A stretch of DNA of 64,000 bases from contig NZ_MUBG01000001.1 of NCBI RefSeq assembly GCF_002022415.1, forward strand, positions 682,001 to 746,000. The letters are read 5' to 3'. Each line of letters opens with the position of its first letter. The stretch's first letter is position 1. This DNA comes from Bartonella sp. WD12.1. GTDB lineage: Bacteria; Pseudomonadota; Alphaproteobacteria; Rhizobiales; Rhizobiaceae. This document shows, in pieces, positions 39,752 through 49,324 of the stretch. The translations under genes were made by a program, and so were the position numbers. The notes below the pieces were generated by a model. It had not been told where the DNA came from, did no database searches, and saw nothing but the letters and a program-made list of their open reading frames with translations.

Positions 39752-40004
39752 ATATGAAAAAAAGGCTCTCAATTTTTTAAAAAAATGTGATAAAAAAGAA
39801 GCACGACGGATTGTTGATTTTTTAGATAAGCATATTGCTCTGCTTGAAGATGTGCGTGTAGTGGGTAAGCCTTTGAAAGGTCCATTATCAGGTTTGTGGA
39901 GATATCGTGTGGGAGATTACAGGATATTATGTGATCTCCACGATAAAGAGCTTTTGGTCTTGGTTTTGGCTGTGGGACATAGAAAAAATATATATAAAAA
40001 CTAA
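39735..40004 (+). CDS. RelE family toxin
   Basis: 89 residues with TTG start at 39735, preceded by GAGG. Features: IRYEKKALNFLKKCDKKEA, KPLKGPLSGLWRYRVGDYRI and VLAVGHRKNIY, the RelE core with the catalytic Arg/Tyr region. Coupled to the antitoxin, second TA pair of the prophage. Confidence 0.92.
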   Translation: MAWTIRYEKKALNFLKKCDKKEARRIVDFLDKHIALLEDVRVVGKPLKGPLSGLWRYRVGDYRILCDLHDKELLVLVLAVGHRKNIYKN

Positions 40005-40175
40005 AATGACCATTTGCGCTTAGAAAATACCATATTTAGATTAATTGAGATAAAAAATACCAGATCATGATTTTTTAGTTGACAGGGAGGTAAAAGTAGT
40101 ATTTAATGACATCGTGGTGCTGATTTTGCTGCGCCTAAAATTAGGATATGTAATACATTTTTATACCTTTGAAAG

Positions 40176-40197
40176 CCCTGCGAAAGCGGGGTTTTTT
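40176..40197 (+). terminator. intrinsic terminator after the RelBE-type pair
   Basis: CCCTGC (40176-40181), GAAA tetraloop, GCGGGG (40186-40191), then six T. A compact, stable terminator. The rest of 40005-40306 has no gene. Confidence 0.85.
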
Positions 40198-40242
40198 GTT
40201 AAAGCAATCCAGTTTATTCATTTTTATTTATTGACATTAATT

Positions 40243-40279
40243 GACCTCCTCTCTTCCTCCCGAGAGTGAGGTCTTTTTT
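40243..40279 (+). terminator. second intrinsic terminator before the terminase genes
   Basis: GACCTC-CTCTC (40243-40253) pairs with GAGAG-T-GAGGTC (40262-40273), followed by six T. Together with the hairpin at 40176 it insulates early from late genes; late transcription may need antitermination or a promoter between 40280 and 40306. Confidence 0.8.
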
Positions 40280-40306
40280 GTTTAGATCACTTTAAAGGAA
40301 TCCCCC

Positions 40307-40627
40307 ATGGCATCTGGATCAGATAAGCCTGTGAAGGGAACACCACCTAATGCAGGAGCAGGGCGTGTGAAAGGTGTTCCCAATAAGACAACGCGTATAC
40401 TTAAAGAGGCTGTGATTAAGGCAGCAGAGCAGGCTGGCAACAAATATGGCAATGAAGGGCTGATCTCTTATCTTGAACGCCAGGCTGTAAAATGCCCCGC
40501 TGCTTATTTAGCGTTGTTGGGAAAGATCTTGCCTTTGCAGGTTACCGGTGAAAATGATGAAGCCATCAAGATGATTACACGTGTTGAGATTGTAGCACCT
40601 GTTATCAAGGACAAAGATGCTGTTTAA
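40307..40627 (+). CDS. candidate small terminase subunit
   Basis: 106 residues. The start (PPNAGAGRVKGVPNKTTRIL) and YLERQAVKCPAAYLALLGKI resemble small proteins encoded directly before large terminases in P22-like and rhizobial phages. AAAGGAA upstream. Position 11 bases before the large subunit supports DNA recognition for packaging; the sequence itself is not decisive. Confidence 0.65.
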   Translation: MASGSDKPVKGTPPNAGAGRVKGVPNKTTRILKEAVIKAAEQAGNKYGNEGLISYLERQAVKCPAAYLALLGKILPLQVTGENDEAIKMITRVEIVAPVIKDKDAV

Positions 40628-40638
40628 GGGTAATTGAG

Positions 40639-41964
40639 ATGGCTACAGCTCAAGTTGTGATCATCGAGAAATTAATCCCCTTGTTTCAAGGAGCTGCTGA
40701 TGTGCGTGCTGCGTGGGGAGGGCGAGGATCAGGAAAGACAAGGTCCTTTGCCTTAATGGCGGCCTTAAAGGGCTATGAATATGGTATGGGTGGGATATCA
40801 GGGATTATCCTTTGTGCTCGCCAGTTTCAAAATTCGCTTGCTGAGAGTTCATTGCAAGAGATTAAACGAGCGATTGAGACTTATGATTTTTTAAAGGATT
40901 ATTACAACGTTGGAGAGTCGTCCATTAAGTCGAAAGATGGACGTATATCTTTTCAGTTTTCGGGGCTAGATCGCAATATTGCGAGCATTAAGTCGATGGG
41001 ACGTATTTTGCTTTGTTGGGTTGATGAAGCTGAACCTGTGACAGAAACGGCTTGGCAAACACTGATACCGACATTGCGGGAAGAAGGAGAGGGCTGGCGT
41101 GCAGAGCTTTGGGTGACGTGGAATCCGTTGCGTGAGAATGCACCTGTTGAAAGACGCTTTCGTTTTACAAAGGACGAAAACATTAAAGGAGTAGAAGTTA
41201 ACTGGTCTGATAATCCTTTGTTTCCCCAAAAGCTGCAAAGAGTACGTCTTGATGATCTTCAAAACCGTCCTGAGAGCTATAAGCATATTTGGGAGGGTGA
41301 TTATCTTAAAGCTGTGCAAGGGGCTTATTTTCAAAAGGAGATGTTAGCAGCAGAGCAAGAGGGGCGCATAGGGCATGTTGCACGTGATCCTTTAATGCCC
41401 ATTCGTGCTTTTTGGGATATTGGGGGCACTGGAGCTAAAGCTGACGCAACGGCTATATGGATTGCACAGTTTGTGGGAAGAGAGATCAGGGTGCTTGATT
41501 ATTATGAAGCACAAGGTCAACCCTTATCGGAGCATATAGGATGGTTGCGTCATAATGGTTATGACAAGGCAGTGATGGTGCTTCCTCATGATGGGGCGAC
41601 AAGAGACCGTGTTTATAATGTGAGCTTTGAGAGTGCTTTAAATGAGGCTGGTTTTGACACACAGGTTGTGCCCAATCAAGGAGCAGGGGCTGTTAAGATG
41701 CGCATTGAAGCGGTGCGTCGTATTTTACCTTGTGTTTGGTTTCATGAAGAAACAACGGTTGCTGGCCGTAAGGCGTTAAATTGGTATCACGAAAAATGGG
41801 ATGAAAAGCGCGCCATTGGTTTGGGTGCTGAACATGACTGGGCAAGTCATGGAGCCGATGCCTTTGGTTTGATGTGCACTGTTTATGAAGCACCACGTAC
41901 TCCATCAAAACCAGAGCGTTATAGCGCGACAGAAAGAGAAACGGCATCATGGATGGCATTTTAG
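40639..41964 (+). CDS. terminase large subunit
   Basis: 441 residues, PBSX/Terminase_3 type. ATPase: Walker A GGRGSGKT at residues 27-34 and Walker B LLCWVDEAE. Nuclease: FWDIGGTGAKADATA with first acidic residue and further Asp in SHGADAFGL near the C-terminus. It packages DNA through the portal. Overlaps the portal gene by 16 bases. Confidence 0.95.
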   Translation: MATAQVVIIEKLIPLFQGAADVRAAWGGRGSGKTRSFALMAALKGYEYGMGGISGIILCARQFQNSLAESSLQEIKRAIETYDFLKDYYNVGESSIKSKDGRISFQFSGLDRNIASIKSMGRILLCWVDEAEPVTETAWQTLIPTLREEGEGWRAELWVTWNPLRENAPVERRFRFTKDENIKGVEVNWSDNPLFPQKLQRVRLDDLQNRPESYKHIWEGDYLKAVQGAYFQKEMLAAEQEGRIGHVARDPLMPIRAFWDIGGTGAKADATAIWIAQFVGREIRVLDYYEAQGQPLSEHIGWLRHNGYDKAVMVLPHDGATRDRVYNVSFESALNEAGFDTQVVPNQGAGAVKMRIEAVRRILPCVWFHEETTVAGRKALNWYHEKWDEKRAIGLGAEHDWASHGADAFGLMCTVYEAPRTPSKPERYSATERETASWMAF

Positions 41965-43991
41965 AAAACGATGTACAAAAGACGACAAGTCTTGATGATG
42001 ATGCGCTTTATAGACGTCTTAAGTCTTGGTATGCAGAAGATATAGAGCATGCCAATGAATGGCGTGAGCAAGCGCGTGAAGACTTTGACTTTTATAATGG
42101 ACGTCAATGGGCAGAAGAAGATTTAGCTGTTTTAAAGGCACAGCGGCGCCCTGTGATGACGTTTAACCGTATTGCTCCTTTGGTGAATGCCATTGTTGGA
42201 GCAGAGCGTAACAATAAACGGGAAGTGCAGTTTCAACCAAGACAAGTTGGTGCAGCGATATCCAATGAATTACTCACCGGAGCAGCAGAATGGTTTCGTG
42301 ATGAAGCTGAAGCTGAATATGCCGATTCCGATGCCTTTCAAGATATGGTCATTTGCGGTATGGGGTGGACAGATACACGGCTTGATTATGAAGAAAACCC
42401 TGAAGGTAAACCCACAGTAAGACGCTTAGATCCACTCAAGATGGTGTGGGATGTGAATGCTGTAAGGCCTAATCTGGTTGATGCACAGCGTATGTGGTAT
42501 GTTGATCGCAAGCCCATTGAGGATGCAAAAAGCTTGTTTCCCAATGTGGCCAGTGAAGATCTGAATGCTGATTGGGCTGTCGATAACACAACCGATCTTG
42601 AAGATTATCATGTTTCCCTTGATGCTTATAGTGATGACAATAATAGGATAGATGCCGTTTCAAGGAAACGCTATGTCACGCTTGTTGAGTGTCGTTGGTT
42701 TGAACATGAGACCTATTACAAAGCACCTGATCTTCAAACAGGACAGATGCGTGATTATAGTGCCCAAGAGTTTGAACAACTGCAAATGCTTGTGCCGCAA
42801 ATCCAAGGAGCGAGCTTTCATAAAAAGGTGGTTAAGCGTGCTTTTTTAGGGCGTCGTCTTTTAGGCAAGCCTGACAGACCATTAGCGCCTGATGGGCAAC
42901 TTGGATGGGAGTGCATTACAGGCACGTTGGATAAGCTTAAAAACCAGTTTTATGGCATTGTGAGGCCGGCGAAAGACCCACAAAAATGGTCGAATAAATA
43001 TTTTAGTCAGGTGATGTATATCCTCAATAGCCAGGCTAAAGGTGGGATTATGGCTGAACGAGGTGCTTTTGATGATGAGCGCCAGGCCGTGGAGAGCTGG
43101 GCAAAGGCTGATACAATCACATGGCTTAAAAGTGGTGCTTTAACTCGTGGAATGATACAGTCTAAACCACGTGCAGAGTTTCCTAATGGTTTCTTTCAGC
43201 TGTTTAATGAGGCCTGTGAGGCGCTTACACATGTGACAGGTTTATCTGCTGAGTTTATAGGAACAAGGGAGGTTAATCAGGCGAATGTGTTGGAGAATAC
43301 ACGTCGCCAGTCAACACTCAATTTGCTTGCAGGTTTATTTGATAATTTAAAGCTGTATCGGTGCCGACAAGGAAAGATCATTCTTTATCTGATTCAAACC
43401 TATCTTTCCGATGGTCGTTTGGTGCGCATTTCTGGACCAGAGAAGGCTGAGTATGTACCCTTAACGCGTGAGGCTGTCACCACCCTTGAGTATGACATTA
43501 TCGTTGATGATTCACCAACCAGTCCGAATGAGAAAGAAAGAACCTTTGCAGCGGTTACTCAGATGTTGCCGTTGCTCGGGAATTTCTTAACGCCTGATAT
43601 GATCCCCGATCTTTTGAAACTCTCGCCATTGCCAGCAACTCTTGTAGCCAGTTTAACGGCTAAAGCCCAGCAAGCGCAAATGCAACAGCAACAACAGCAG
43701 ATGATGATGCAAAACCAAGGGCCACAATTAAGCCCCGAGCAACAAGCAAAAGTTGCAGCCATTCAACAAGAAACTCAGGCGAAAGGCGTGCTCAATCAAC
43801 TGGATGCCCAAAGCAAACAAATGGCACTGCAGCAAAAGAATATTGAGCTTTTCTTAAAGCAAGAACAAGCGCGTATGCAGCTTGAACAGCAAAGAGCAAG
43901 AAATGAGATAACCCAGCGAGAGATGCAGATCAGAGCATTACAAATAGAGCTTGAAGGTTATCGAGCAGCAACCATCAGAGGCAAAACTTAA
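41949..43991 (+). CDS. P22-type portal protein
   Basis: 680 residues, the length of P22 gp1-type portals. Conserved start: YAEDIEHANEWREQAREDFD, FYNGRQW and PVMTFNRIAPLVNAIVGAER. The C-terminal 110 residues are a long Gln-rich helix (from about 575), matching the barrel that extends into the capsid in P22. Forms the dodecameric ring at the packaging vertex. Confidence 0.93.
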   Translation: MDGILENDVQKTTSLDDDALYRRLKSWYAEDIEHANEWREQAREDFDFYNGRQWAEEDLAVLKAQRRPVMTFNRIAPLVNAIVGAERNNKREVQFQPRQVGAAISNELLTGAAEWFRDEAEAEYADSDAFQDMVICGMGWTDTRLDYEENPEGKPTVRRLDPLKMVWDVNAVRPNLVDAQRMWYVDRKPIEDAKSLFPNVASEDLNADWAVDNTTDLEDYHVSLDAYSDDNNRIDAVSRKRYVTLVECRWFEHETYYKAPDLQTGQMRDYSAQEFEQLQMLVPQIQGASFHKKVVKRAFLGRRLLGKPDRPLAPDGQLGWECITGTLDKLKNQFYGIVRPAKDPQKWSNKYFSQVMYILNSQAKGGIMAERGAFDDERQAVESWAKADTITWLKSGALTRGMIQSKPRAEFPNGFFQLFNEACEALTHVTGLSAEFIGTREVNQANVLENTRRQSTLNLLAGLFDNLKLYRCRQGKIILYLIQTYLSDGRLVRISGPEKAEYVPLTREAVTTLEYDIIVDDSPTSPNEKERTFAAVTQMLPLLGNFLTPDMIPDLLKLSPLPATLVASLTAKAQQAQMQQQQQQMMMQNQGPQLSPEQQAKVAAIQQETQAKGVLNQLDAQSKQMALQQKNIELFLKQEQARMQLEQQRARNEITQREMQIRALQIELEGYRAATIRGKT

Positions 43992-44009
43992 ACGAAAAGG
44001 AACGAAACA

Positions 44010-44984
44010 ATGGAAGAAAAATTAACCCCTGAAGAACAAGCCCTTTATGATGAACAATTTGCAAGCAATTCTCCTGTTGGCGATTATTCTATTGAAAGCG
44101 TGCAAGTGGATGAACCTGAGCAAGATGTTAAAACAGATGGAGCAAATGACACAGGTGGGCTAGATGAGGCATCTGAGCAGCCAGGAGAAGAGGTTTCTCA
44201 AGAGCCGTTAAATGATGATGCTGGTGAGCAAGAGTCTGAAAAGCCTGATTACGGTGTTGTAGAGCAAGAGCGCCAAGCGCGTCAAAAAGCGGAGCAAGAT
44301 GCTGCTGAGGCTCGTGAGCTTGCACTGGAGATGGCACAAAAATATGCCACCATGCAGCAAGAAATTACGCGCCGTTCTGATGAAAATGTTCCTTCTTTGG
44401 AAAAGGATCCCAAGGCGCATATGGCATGGCTTAGTCAGAAGGTGCAAGAACAGCAAAGATTGCTTCATGAGTTTTCATCGATAAGAGAGCAACAAGAGCG
44501 CGTCAATCAAGAGCACTATGAGCGTCAGCAATTAGGGGATTATTTTGAAGCAGCCAAGGCACAGGTTCAAGATAAATACCCTGACTTAGATAGCATGATG
44601 GATTATCTTTATGAGTATGCAGACAATGATTTGAAAGAAAATGCCAATCTGTATCCGCAACTTAATGACCCTGCGGTAAGGCAAGAACAACTTGGCACTC
44701 AATTGCGTGATATATGTAAGCAGTGTCAAAGGGCAGGTATTAACCCTGTGGAGTTTCTTGTGCAAAAAGCAAAGAAGTCTGGATACTCTGGCCCACAGAT
44801 GAGAGATGATGTGAGTGCTCTTCAAGAACGCACAACAGCAGCACGTACATTGACAGCCCGTGGGGGGCAAGCTCCAACAGGGGGTGTTGATGTAAAAACA
44901 CTTTCTTCCATGCCGGAAGCTGAGTTTGCAGCATGGGTTGAGAAAAATCCTGGGAAATTTGAACAAATTATGAGCGGGATGTGA
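44010..44984 (+). CDS. scaffold-like head assembly protein
   Basis: 324 residues, acidic and Gln/Glu-rich with a central coiled coil (residues about 85-175) and a basic helical end. It lies between portal and major capsid genes, where P22-like phages encode scaffold. Sequence similarity to a named scaffold is not evident, so the role comes from position and composition. RBS AAAAGGAACG. Confidence 0.7.
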   Translation: MEEKLTPEEQALYDEQFASNSPVGDYSIESVQVDEPEQDVKTDGANDTGGLDEASEQPGEEVSQEPLNDDAGEQESEKPDYGVVEQERQARQKAEQDAAEARELALEMAQKYATMQQEITRRSDENVPSLEKDPKAHMAWLSQKVQEQQRLLHEFSSIREQQERVNQEHYERQQLGDYFEAAKAQVQDKYPDLDSMMDYLYEYADNDLKENANLYPQLNDPAVRQEQLGTQLRDICKQCQRAGINPVEFLVQKAKKSGYSGPQMRDDVSALQERTTAARTLTARGGQAPTGGVDVKTLSSMPEAEFAAWVEKNPGKFEQIMSGM

Positions 44985-45011
44985 AGGACATGCATCTTAG
45001 CTCATCAGAGA

Positions 45012-45059
45012 TAACCAAGTGATGGTGCTTGGTTATGCCGTACTTTTTGCGGCAATTTT
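45012..45059 (+). promoter_or_regulatory. double hairpin upstream of the major capsid gene
   Basis: TAACCAAG (45012-45019) pairs with CTTGGTTA (45028-45035), followed by GCCG (45037-45040) with CGGC (45050-45053), then A2 and a T-run. Possible partial terminator or mRNA-stabilising structure that sets capsid expression apart from scaffold. Confidence 0.5.
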
Positions 45060-45090
45060 TTAAACAATACGAAGAAAGGCATTTTAAAAA

Positions 45091-46227
45091 ATGGCGACAA
45101 CACAAATAACGATCAATGACCCATTAGCGGTTAGCGCTTGGGCTAAGATGCTCAATACAGAGACCTCAAAAGCGTTGTCTATTGCACCGCTTATGGGGAC
45201 AAACAAAAATAGTGTCATCCAAGTTCAGGATGAATCAGGAAAATCAGCGGGTGATTCAATCACCATGGGATTGCGTGTTCAGCTTATGGGTGATGGTGTT
45301 AGCGAGGGCCAAACGCTGGAAGGCAATGAGGAAGCACTTCAGTTTATGAGTGATAAGATACGCATTAATGAGCTTTCTCATGCTGTACGTGTTAAAAATG
45401 AAGGATCGATTGATCAGCAACGTGTTTTGTTTAACTTGCGTAATGAAGCAAAGGATGGACTTGTTGATTGGTATGCAGACCGTTTAAGCATGATGTTCTT
45501 TATTCAGGCTGCAGGCTATACAGCACCATGGATGAAGTTTGAAGGGCATACCGTAACGCTTAAGCCTGTGCATTATGGTTTTAATGAACCTTTAGAGCCA
45601 AGCAGTAAGCGTGTTATTCGCCCAGGTCAGAAAAAAACGGATGAGACGCTTGCGAAAGAGGATGTGTTTAATCTCAAATTGATTGATCAAGCTGTGCAGC
45701 GTGCAAAACTGGCTAATCCTAAGATTAGACCGGTGCGTATCAATGGAGACAGTGTCTATGTGATGTATCTTCACCCAATACAGGTGACCCAATTGCGCAC
45801 CAATACAGATCCTGGTCAGTGGCTTGACATTACCAAGGCAGTTTTTAATGGAAGCCGCTCTAAAAACCCCATTTTTGATGGATCATTAGGGATGTATAAT
45901 GGTGTTGTTTTGCGTGAATCTGAACATGTGCCCAATGGTGTTGATTCAAAGACCAAAGAGCCTGTTTTGTCTGTTCGGCGTGCTGTTTTGCTTGGTGCAC
46001 AAAGTATCATCATGGCTTATGGGCGTTTTAATGGTGGAGCGAAAGGCAATGGAGCAACACGCTATAAATTAGTGGAAGAGATGTTTGATTATGAACGTGA
46101 GTTTGGTGTGGCTGCTAAGACTCTTATTGGCATGAAAAAGCCACGCTACGCTTTACCCTATTCTAATCAGGGAGCACAAGACTTTGGCACCATTGTCATT
46201 CCATCTTTTGCTGAAGATAACGTATAA
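45091..46227 (+). CDS. major capsid protein, N4-gp56 family
   Basis: 378 residues. Family pattern: SAWAKMLNTETSKALSI near the start, GDSITMGLRVQLMGDGV, TLEGNEEALQF, then LVDWYADRLSMMFFIQAAGY. This capsid type (N4 gp56-like, HK97 fold) occurs in diverse podoviruses. RBS GAAGAAAGG upstream of ATG 45091. Confidence 0.92.
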   Translation: MATTQITINDPLAVSAWAKMLNTETSKALSIAPLMGTNKNSVIQVQDESGKSAGDSITMGLRVQLMGDGVSEGQTLEGNEEALQFMSDKIRINELSHAVRVKNEGSIDQQRVLFNLRNEAKDGLVDWYADRLSMMFFIQAAGYTAPWMKFEGHTVTLKPVHYGFNEPLEPSSKRVIRPGQKKTDETLAKEDVFNLKLIDQAVQRAKLANPKIRPVRINGDSVYVMYLHPIQVTQLRTNTDPGQWLDITKAVFNGSRSKNPIFDGSLGMYNGVVLRESEHVPNGVDSKTKEPVLSVRRAVLLGAQSIIMAYGRFNGGAKGNGATRYKLVEEMFDYEREFGVAAKTLIGMKKPRYALPYSNQGAQDFGTIVIPSFAEDNV

Positions 46228-46255
46228 ACATCAATGAAATGAGTAGGATTTAATT

Positions 46256-46687
46256 ATGACAAAACAACGTCTTATGACACAGACATTTGTTGATTTTACA
46301 CAAACAACGGATGAGGGCATGCCACCTGTTTTGCAGGGGCGTGATATTCATACACAACAAGTGAGCTTTTTTCGCTCACGTATACAAGCAAGTGACACAG
46401 GGCTTACCACATCGGTTGGTGTTTTACCACGGGGTGCTTTGATTAAAAGCATTACTGTTTATACACTGACAGATTTTGAAGGGGCCACTGCAACGATTGG
46501 CAAAAAACCAGGGGACAGTGATTATGGGACACAAGTGCTTGAAGCGGAAGGTGTTAAAGAGGTTGAATTGCCTTTAAAAGCACGCAGCGTTCCCCTTCAG
46601 TTTGAAAATACGATTTATGTTACACGAGACAAGAAAAGCTCCAAAGGGGATGCTGAGATCATTGTTGAGTTTTACACAAATCGTTAA
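46256..46687 (+). CDS. capsid-associated phage protein
   Basis: 143 residues, beta-rich, no signal peptide. It is encoded directly after the capsid gene, and its composition (ASDTGLTTSVGVLPRGALIK, IIVEFYTN) would suit a head decoration or stabilisation protein. A terminator-like hairpin follows. No family name can be given. Confidence 0.6.
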   Translation: MTKQRLMTQTFVDFTQTTDEGMPPVLQGRDIHTQQVSFFRSRIQASDTGLTTSVGVLPRGALIKSITVYTLTDFEGATATIGKKPGDSDYGTQVLEAEGVKEVELPLKARSVPLQFENTIYVTRDKKSSKGDAEIIVEFYTNR

Positions 46688-46692
46688 AAGAA

Positions 46693-46725
46693 GGGGGCGT
46701 TTGTTCCTTACGCTCCCTCCTTTTT
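46693..46725 (+). terminator. intrinsic terminator between head and head-completion genes
   Basis: GGGGGCGT (46693-46700) pairs with ACGCTCCC (46710-46717) with one G-T, 9-nt loop, followed by TCCTTTTT. It may limit transcription into the downstream genes. Confidence 0.65.
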
Positions 46726-46745
46726 AAATGTTGGGAATATTATTG

Positions 46746-47441
46746 ATGGCTATTACGATTCATACAGGCGGTCCCCTTGAGATAAAAGGAGAGATAGTTC
46801 CTCATGATCAAAATTTCATTCAGATGGTCGATGATATTCAAGATGAGATTGATGATCAAACCAATGAATATGTTGACCAAGTACAAAAGGTGATATTTTC
46901 AGCTATTCGTTTTTGTGAACGGTTTCCCTTTTATTTTAATGAAAGCCGTGAGGTTGTTTTAACCACATTGCAAGGCAAAAGCCGATATGGAGATGAGGCT
47001 CACCCTTCAATCAGTGGAGCTATTCAGATTATTGATGCTTATATTGATGGGAATAATCATAGCAAGTCAAAGCTTTTGCGGGTAGATCCGATGGAGATTG
47101 AAGGGTTTGATGAGGCTCATCGTGGTTTGCCCACACGCTATGCTTATTTTGCACAAAGGCTTGTTTTCTATCCAACACCCGATAATGTTTATTCTATCAG
47201 GCTTATTCTTGATCCTATACGGGTTAAAACTATTGAGAATGCGAGGCAAGCATCTGTATGGTTTTTGGAAGCTTATGAGCTTATCAAAACCCGCGCAAAA
47301 TATGAGTTATATGCCAATATACTCAAAGAACCACAGATGGCAGCAACAGCCCTTGCGATGTTTCAAGAGCAGTTAAACGCGCTTCAAATTGAGACCTCAC
47401 GGCGTAAAAACTTTGCACAGATTCAACACACGGATTTCTGA
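46746..47441 (+). CDS. gp4-like head-tail adaptor
   Basis: 231 residues from ATG 46746 (GGGAA 8 bases upstream; an earlier ATG 46728 lies in the terminator T-run). Helical N-terminal part (AIRFCERFPFYFNESREVV) and YPTPDNVYSIRLI resemble P22 tail-accessory gp4-type adaptors. It follows capsid genes and precedes the gp10-like gene, the P22 order. Would bind the portal and seal the head. Confidence 0.75.
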   Translation: MAITIHTGGPLEIKGEIVPHDQNFIQMVDDIQDEIDDQTNEYVDQVQKVIFSAIRFCERFPFYFNESREVVLTTLQGKSRYGDEAHPSISGAIQIIDAYIDGNNHSKSKLLRVDPMEIEGFDEAHRGLPTRYAYFAQRLVFYPTPDNVYSIRLILDPIRVKTIENARQASVWFLEAYELIKTRAKYELYANILKEPQMAATALAMFQEQLNALQIETSRRKNFAQIQHTDF

Positions 47442-48898
47442 TGACTTTTATCCCTATTGCTGAATTTAGACCAGACACTGCATTTATAAACAGTGGCTAT
47501 TCGAATGAGATTGTGAATGTTTTGCCTGCCCCTCAGGCTTATATTCCCTTTCCAACGGTTGCACCTATTTCAGAACCATTTCCCGATGAGATCTTAGGCG
47601 TGTATGCTGTACGCTCATCAGGTGGTGTGCGTATCATTGTGGGTTCACCAACCAAGCTTTACGCGTTTGATAATAGTACGCGTGGATGGAAAGATATCAG
47701 CAAGCCTGATACGCTCTATCATGCCAATGAGACAGCACCTTGGTCATTTGCTTCTTTTGGGGATTATATCATTGCTGTTAATAGTAATGATGCACCACAG
47801 GTGCTTTCTTTAAAAAAGGATGAGAGGTTTGATGATTTGGGAGGGGAGCCTCCACGGGCTGGTATTGTGCGTGTTTGGGGTGATTTTGTTTGTTTGATGA
47901 AGCTTACAGATTATCCAAACCGTGTGCATTGGTCAGGGTTAAATGATGCGCAGTTTTGGACTGTTGGGGAAAACAGCTGTGATTATCAAAATTTTCCAGA
48001 TGGTGAATATGTTCAAGGTTCAACACAAGCAACCAACCCATTTATTTTTATGCGATCTTCTATTTACCATGCGACATTTGTACCAGGCTCGAAGATTATA
48101 TTTAGTTTTACGAAAGTAAAGGATAAAATAGGAGCCAAAAGCAGCACAGCCATTGCAAGCCGTGGGGAACATACTTTCTTTGTCGCTGATGATGGGTTTT
48201 ACCAGATCAATAATGAAGGAGAGATGCTGCCTATTGGTTTTGGTAAAGTCGATAAAACGGTTTTTACACTTTATCATAACTTTTCTATTGATGACATGCA
48301 CGCGTGCATTGATCCAGTTTATTCACGGGTATACTTTTCGATCAATGACGATATCGCTGGAATGCATATTTATGTGTATGATTGGATCTTGCAAACATGG
48401 AGTGTCATCAAGGGGCATGATCTTTTCTTATTTCCCTTATTTGCAGTGGGGTATACCTTAGAAGGTCTCGATGAAGTCTCTAACCGTTTGATAGATTTGC
48501 CCGCTTCTCTTGATAGTAAGATATGGCAAAATGGTGCCCCTGTCTTAGGAGCGTTTAATCAAGACAATAGATTTGGGCTTTTTGCTGGCCCGCCGATGGA
48601 AGCGGTGATTACCTCACAGACGATGGGTAATACGACAAGACAGATCAACCTGATGAGTGAGGCTTTTGTTCAAGCCGATACAACAGAGGGTTTGTTAAGT
48701 GTTGGGGCTGCTTTTATTCTGGATGATGACAATCGGTTTCATTGGGCAGACGAACGTTATGCGGGCTATAATCACGGGATGTATAATATTCGCTCACGAG
48801 CGCGTTATCATGGGTTGCGTCTGAGAATACCAGAAGGCACACCATGGACGCATATGACAGGTTTTGAAGTAACGCTCAAACCTGCAGGTATCAGATGA
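47441..48898 (+). CDS. P22 gp10-like packaged-DNA stabilisation protein
   Basis: 485 residues. The N-terminus and repeated beta-blade pattern (GVRIIVGSPTKLYAFDN, FASFGDYIIAVNSNDAPQVL, HWSGLNDAQFWTVG, HTFFVADDGFYQINNEGEML) match the gp10-type hub that sits between adaptor and tail needle. Overlaps the adaptor gene by 1 base and the next gene by 4. Confidence 0.8.
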   Translation: MTFIPIAEFRPDTAFINSGYSNEIVNVLPAPQAYIPFPTVAPISEPFPDEILGVYAVRSSGGVRIIVGSPTKLYAFDNSTRGWKDISKPDTLYHANETAPWSFASFGDYIIAVNSNDAPQVLSLKKDERFDDLGGEPPRAGIVRVWGDFVCLMKLTDYPNRVHWSGLNDAQFWTVGENSCDYQNFPDGEYVQGSTQATNPFIFMRSSIYHATFVPGSKIIFSFTKVKDKIGAKSSTAIASRGEHTFFVADDGFYQINNEGEMLPIGFGKVDKTVFTLYHNFSIDDMHACIDPVYSRVYFSINDDIAGMHIYVYDWILQTWSVIKGHDLFLFPLFAVGYTLEGLDEVSNRLIDLPASLDSKIWQNGAPVLGAFNQDNRFGLFAGPPMEAVITSQTMGNTTRQINLMSEAFVQADTTEGLLSVGAAFILDDDNRFHWADERYAGYNHGMYNIRSRARYHGLRLRIPEGTPWTHMTGFEVTLKPAGIR

Positions 48899-49323
48899 AT
48901 TTGAAAGTTTATAACACACAGCAATGGAGTGCTGAACAAATAGCACCTTATTGGCGTAATATCTTAAAATCGATTGCTTATTTTATTGATAAGTTTCCCG
49001 ATGATTATGATCTTGAGACACTTTTGAGCGATATTTTAAAAGGGGAAAAGCTTCTTTGGATTATCGTTGATGAGCACGAAAATTTTATGGCTCATATCAC
49101 TACACAATTGGATCATCTTATTACAGGGGTAAAGCGTGCGGTTATTGTGACGCTTGGTGGAACAGGTGGGCAGCATTTAAGTCAGATTATTCCACATATT
49201 GAGGACTATTACAAAGAACAAGGGGCAGACGAGCTTATCATCATAGGCCGGCGTGGATGGGAGAGATCTCTTAAAGCGCATGGCTACTGCGTTAATCTTT
49301 TAGAATATAGAAAGCAGCTTTAA
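48895..49323 (+). CDS. phage protein with GNAT-like features
   Basis: 142 residues. The pattern LLWIIVDEHENFMAHITTQL then AVIVTLGGTGGQHLSQII and ELIIIGRRGWERSLKAHGY follows the strand-loop-helix order of a GNAT acetyltransferase with an arginine/glycine loop. Similar small proteins occur at this place in podovirus tail modules. Catalysis is not shown; it may be a structural derivative. Confidence 0.6.
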   Translation: MNLKVYNTQQWSAEQIAPYWRNILKSIAYFIDKFPDDYDLETLLSDILKGEKLLWIIVDEHENFMAHITTQLDHLITGVKRAVIVTLGGTGGQHLSQIIPHIEDYYKEQGADELIIIGRRGWERSLKAHGYCVNLLEYRKQL

Positions 49324-49324
49324 C

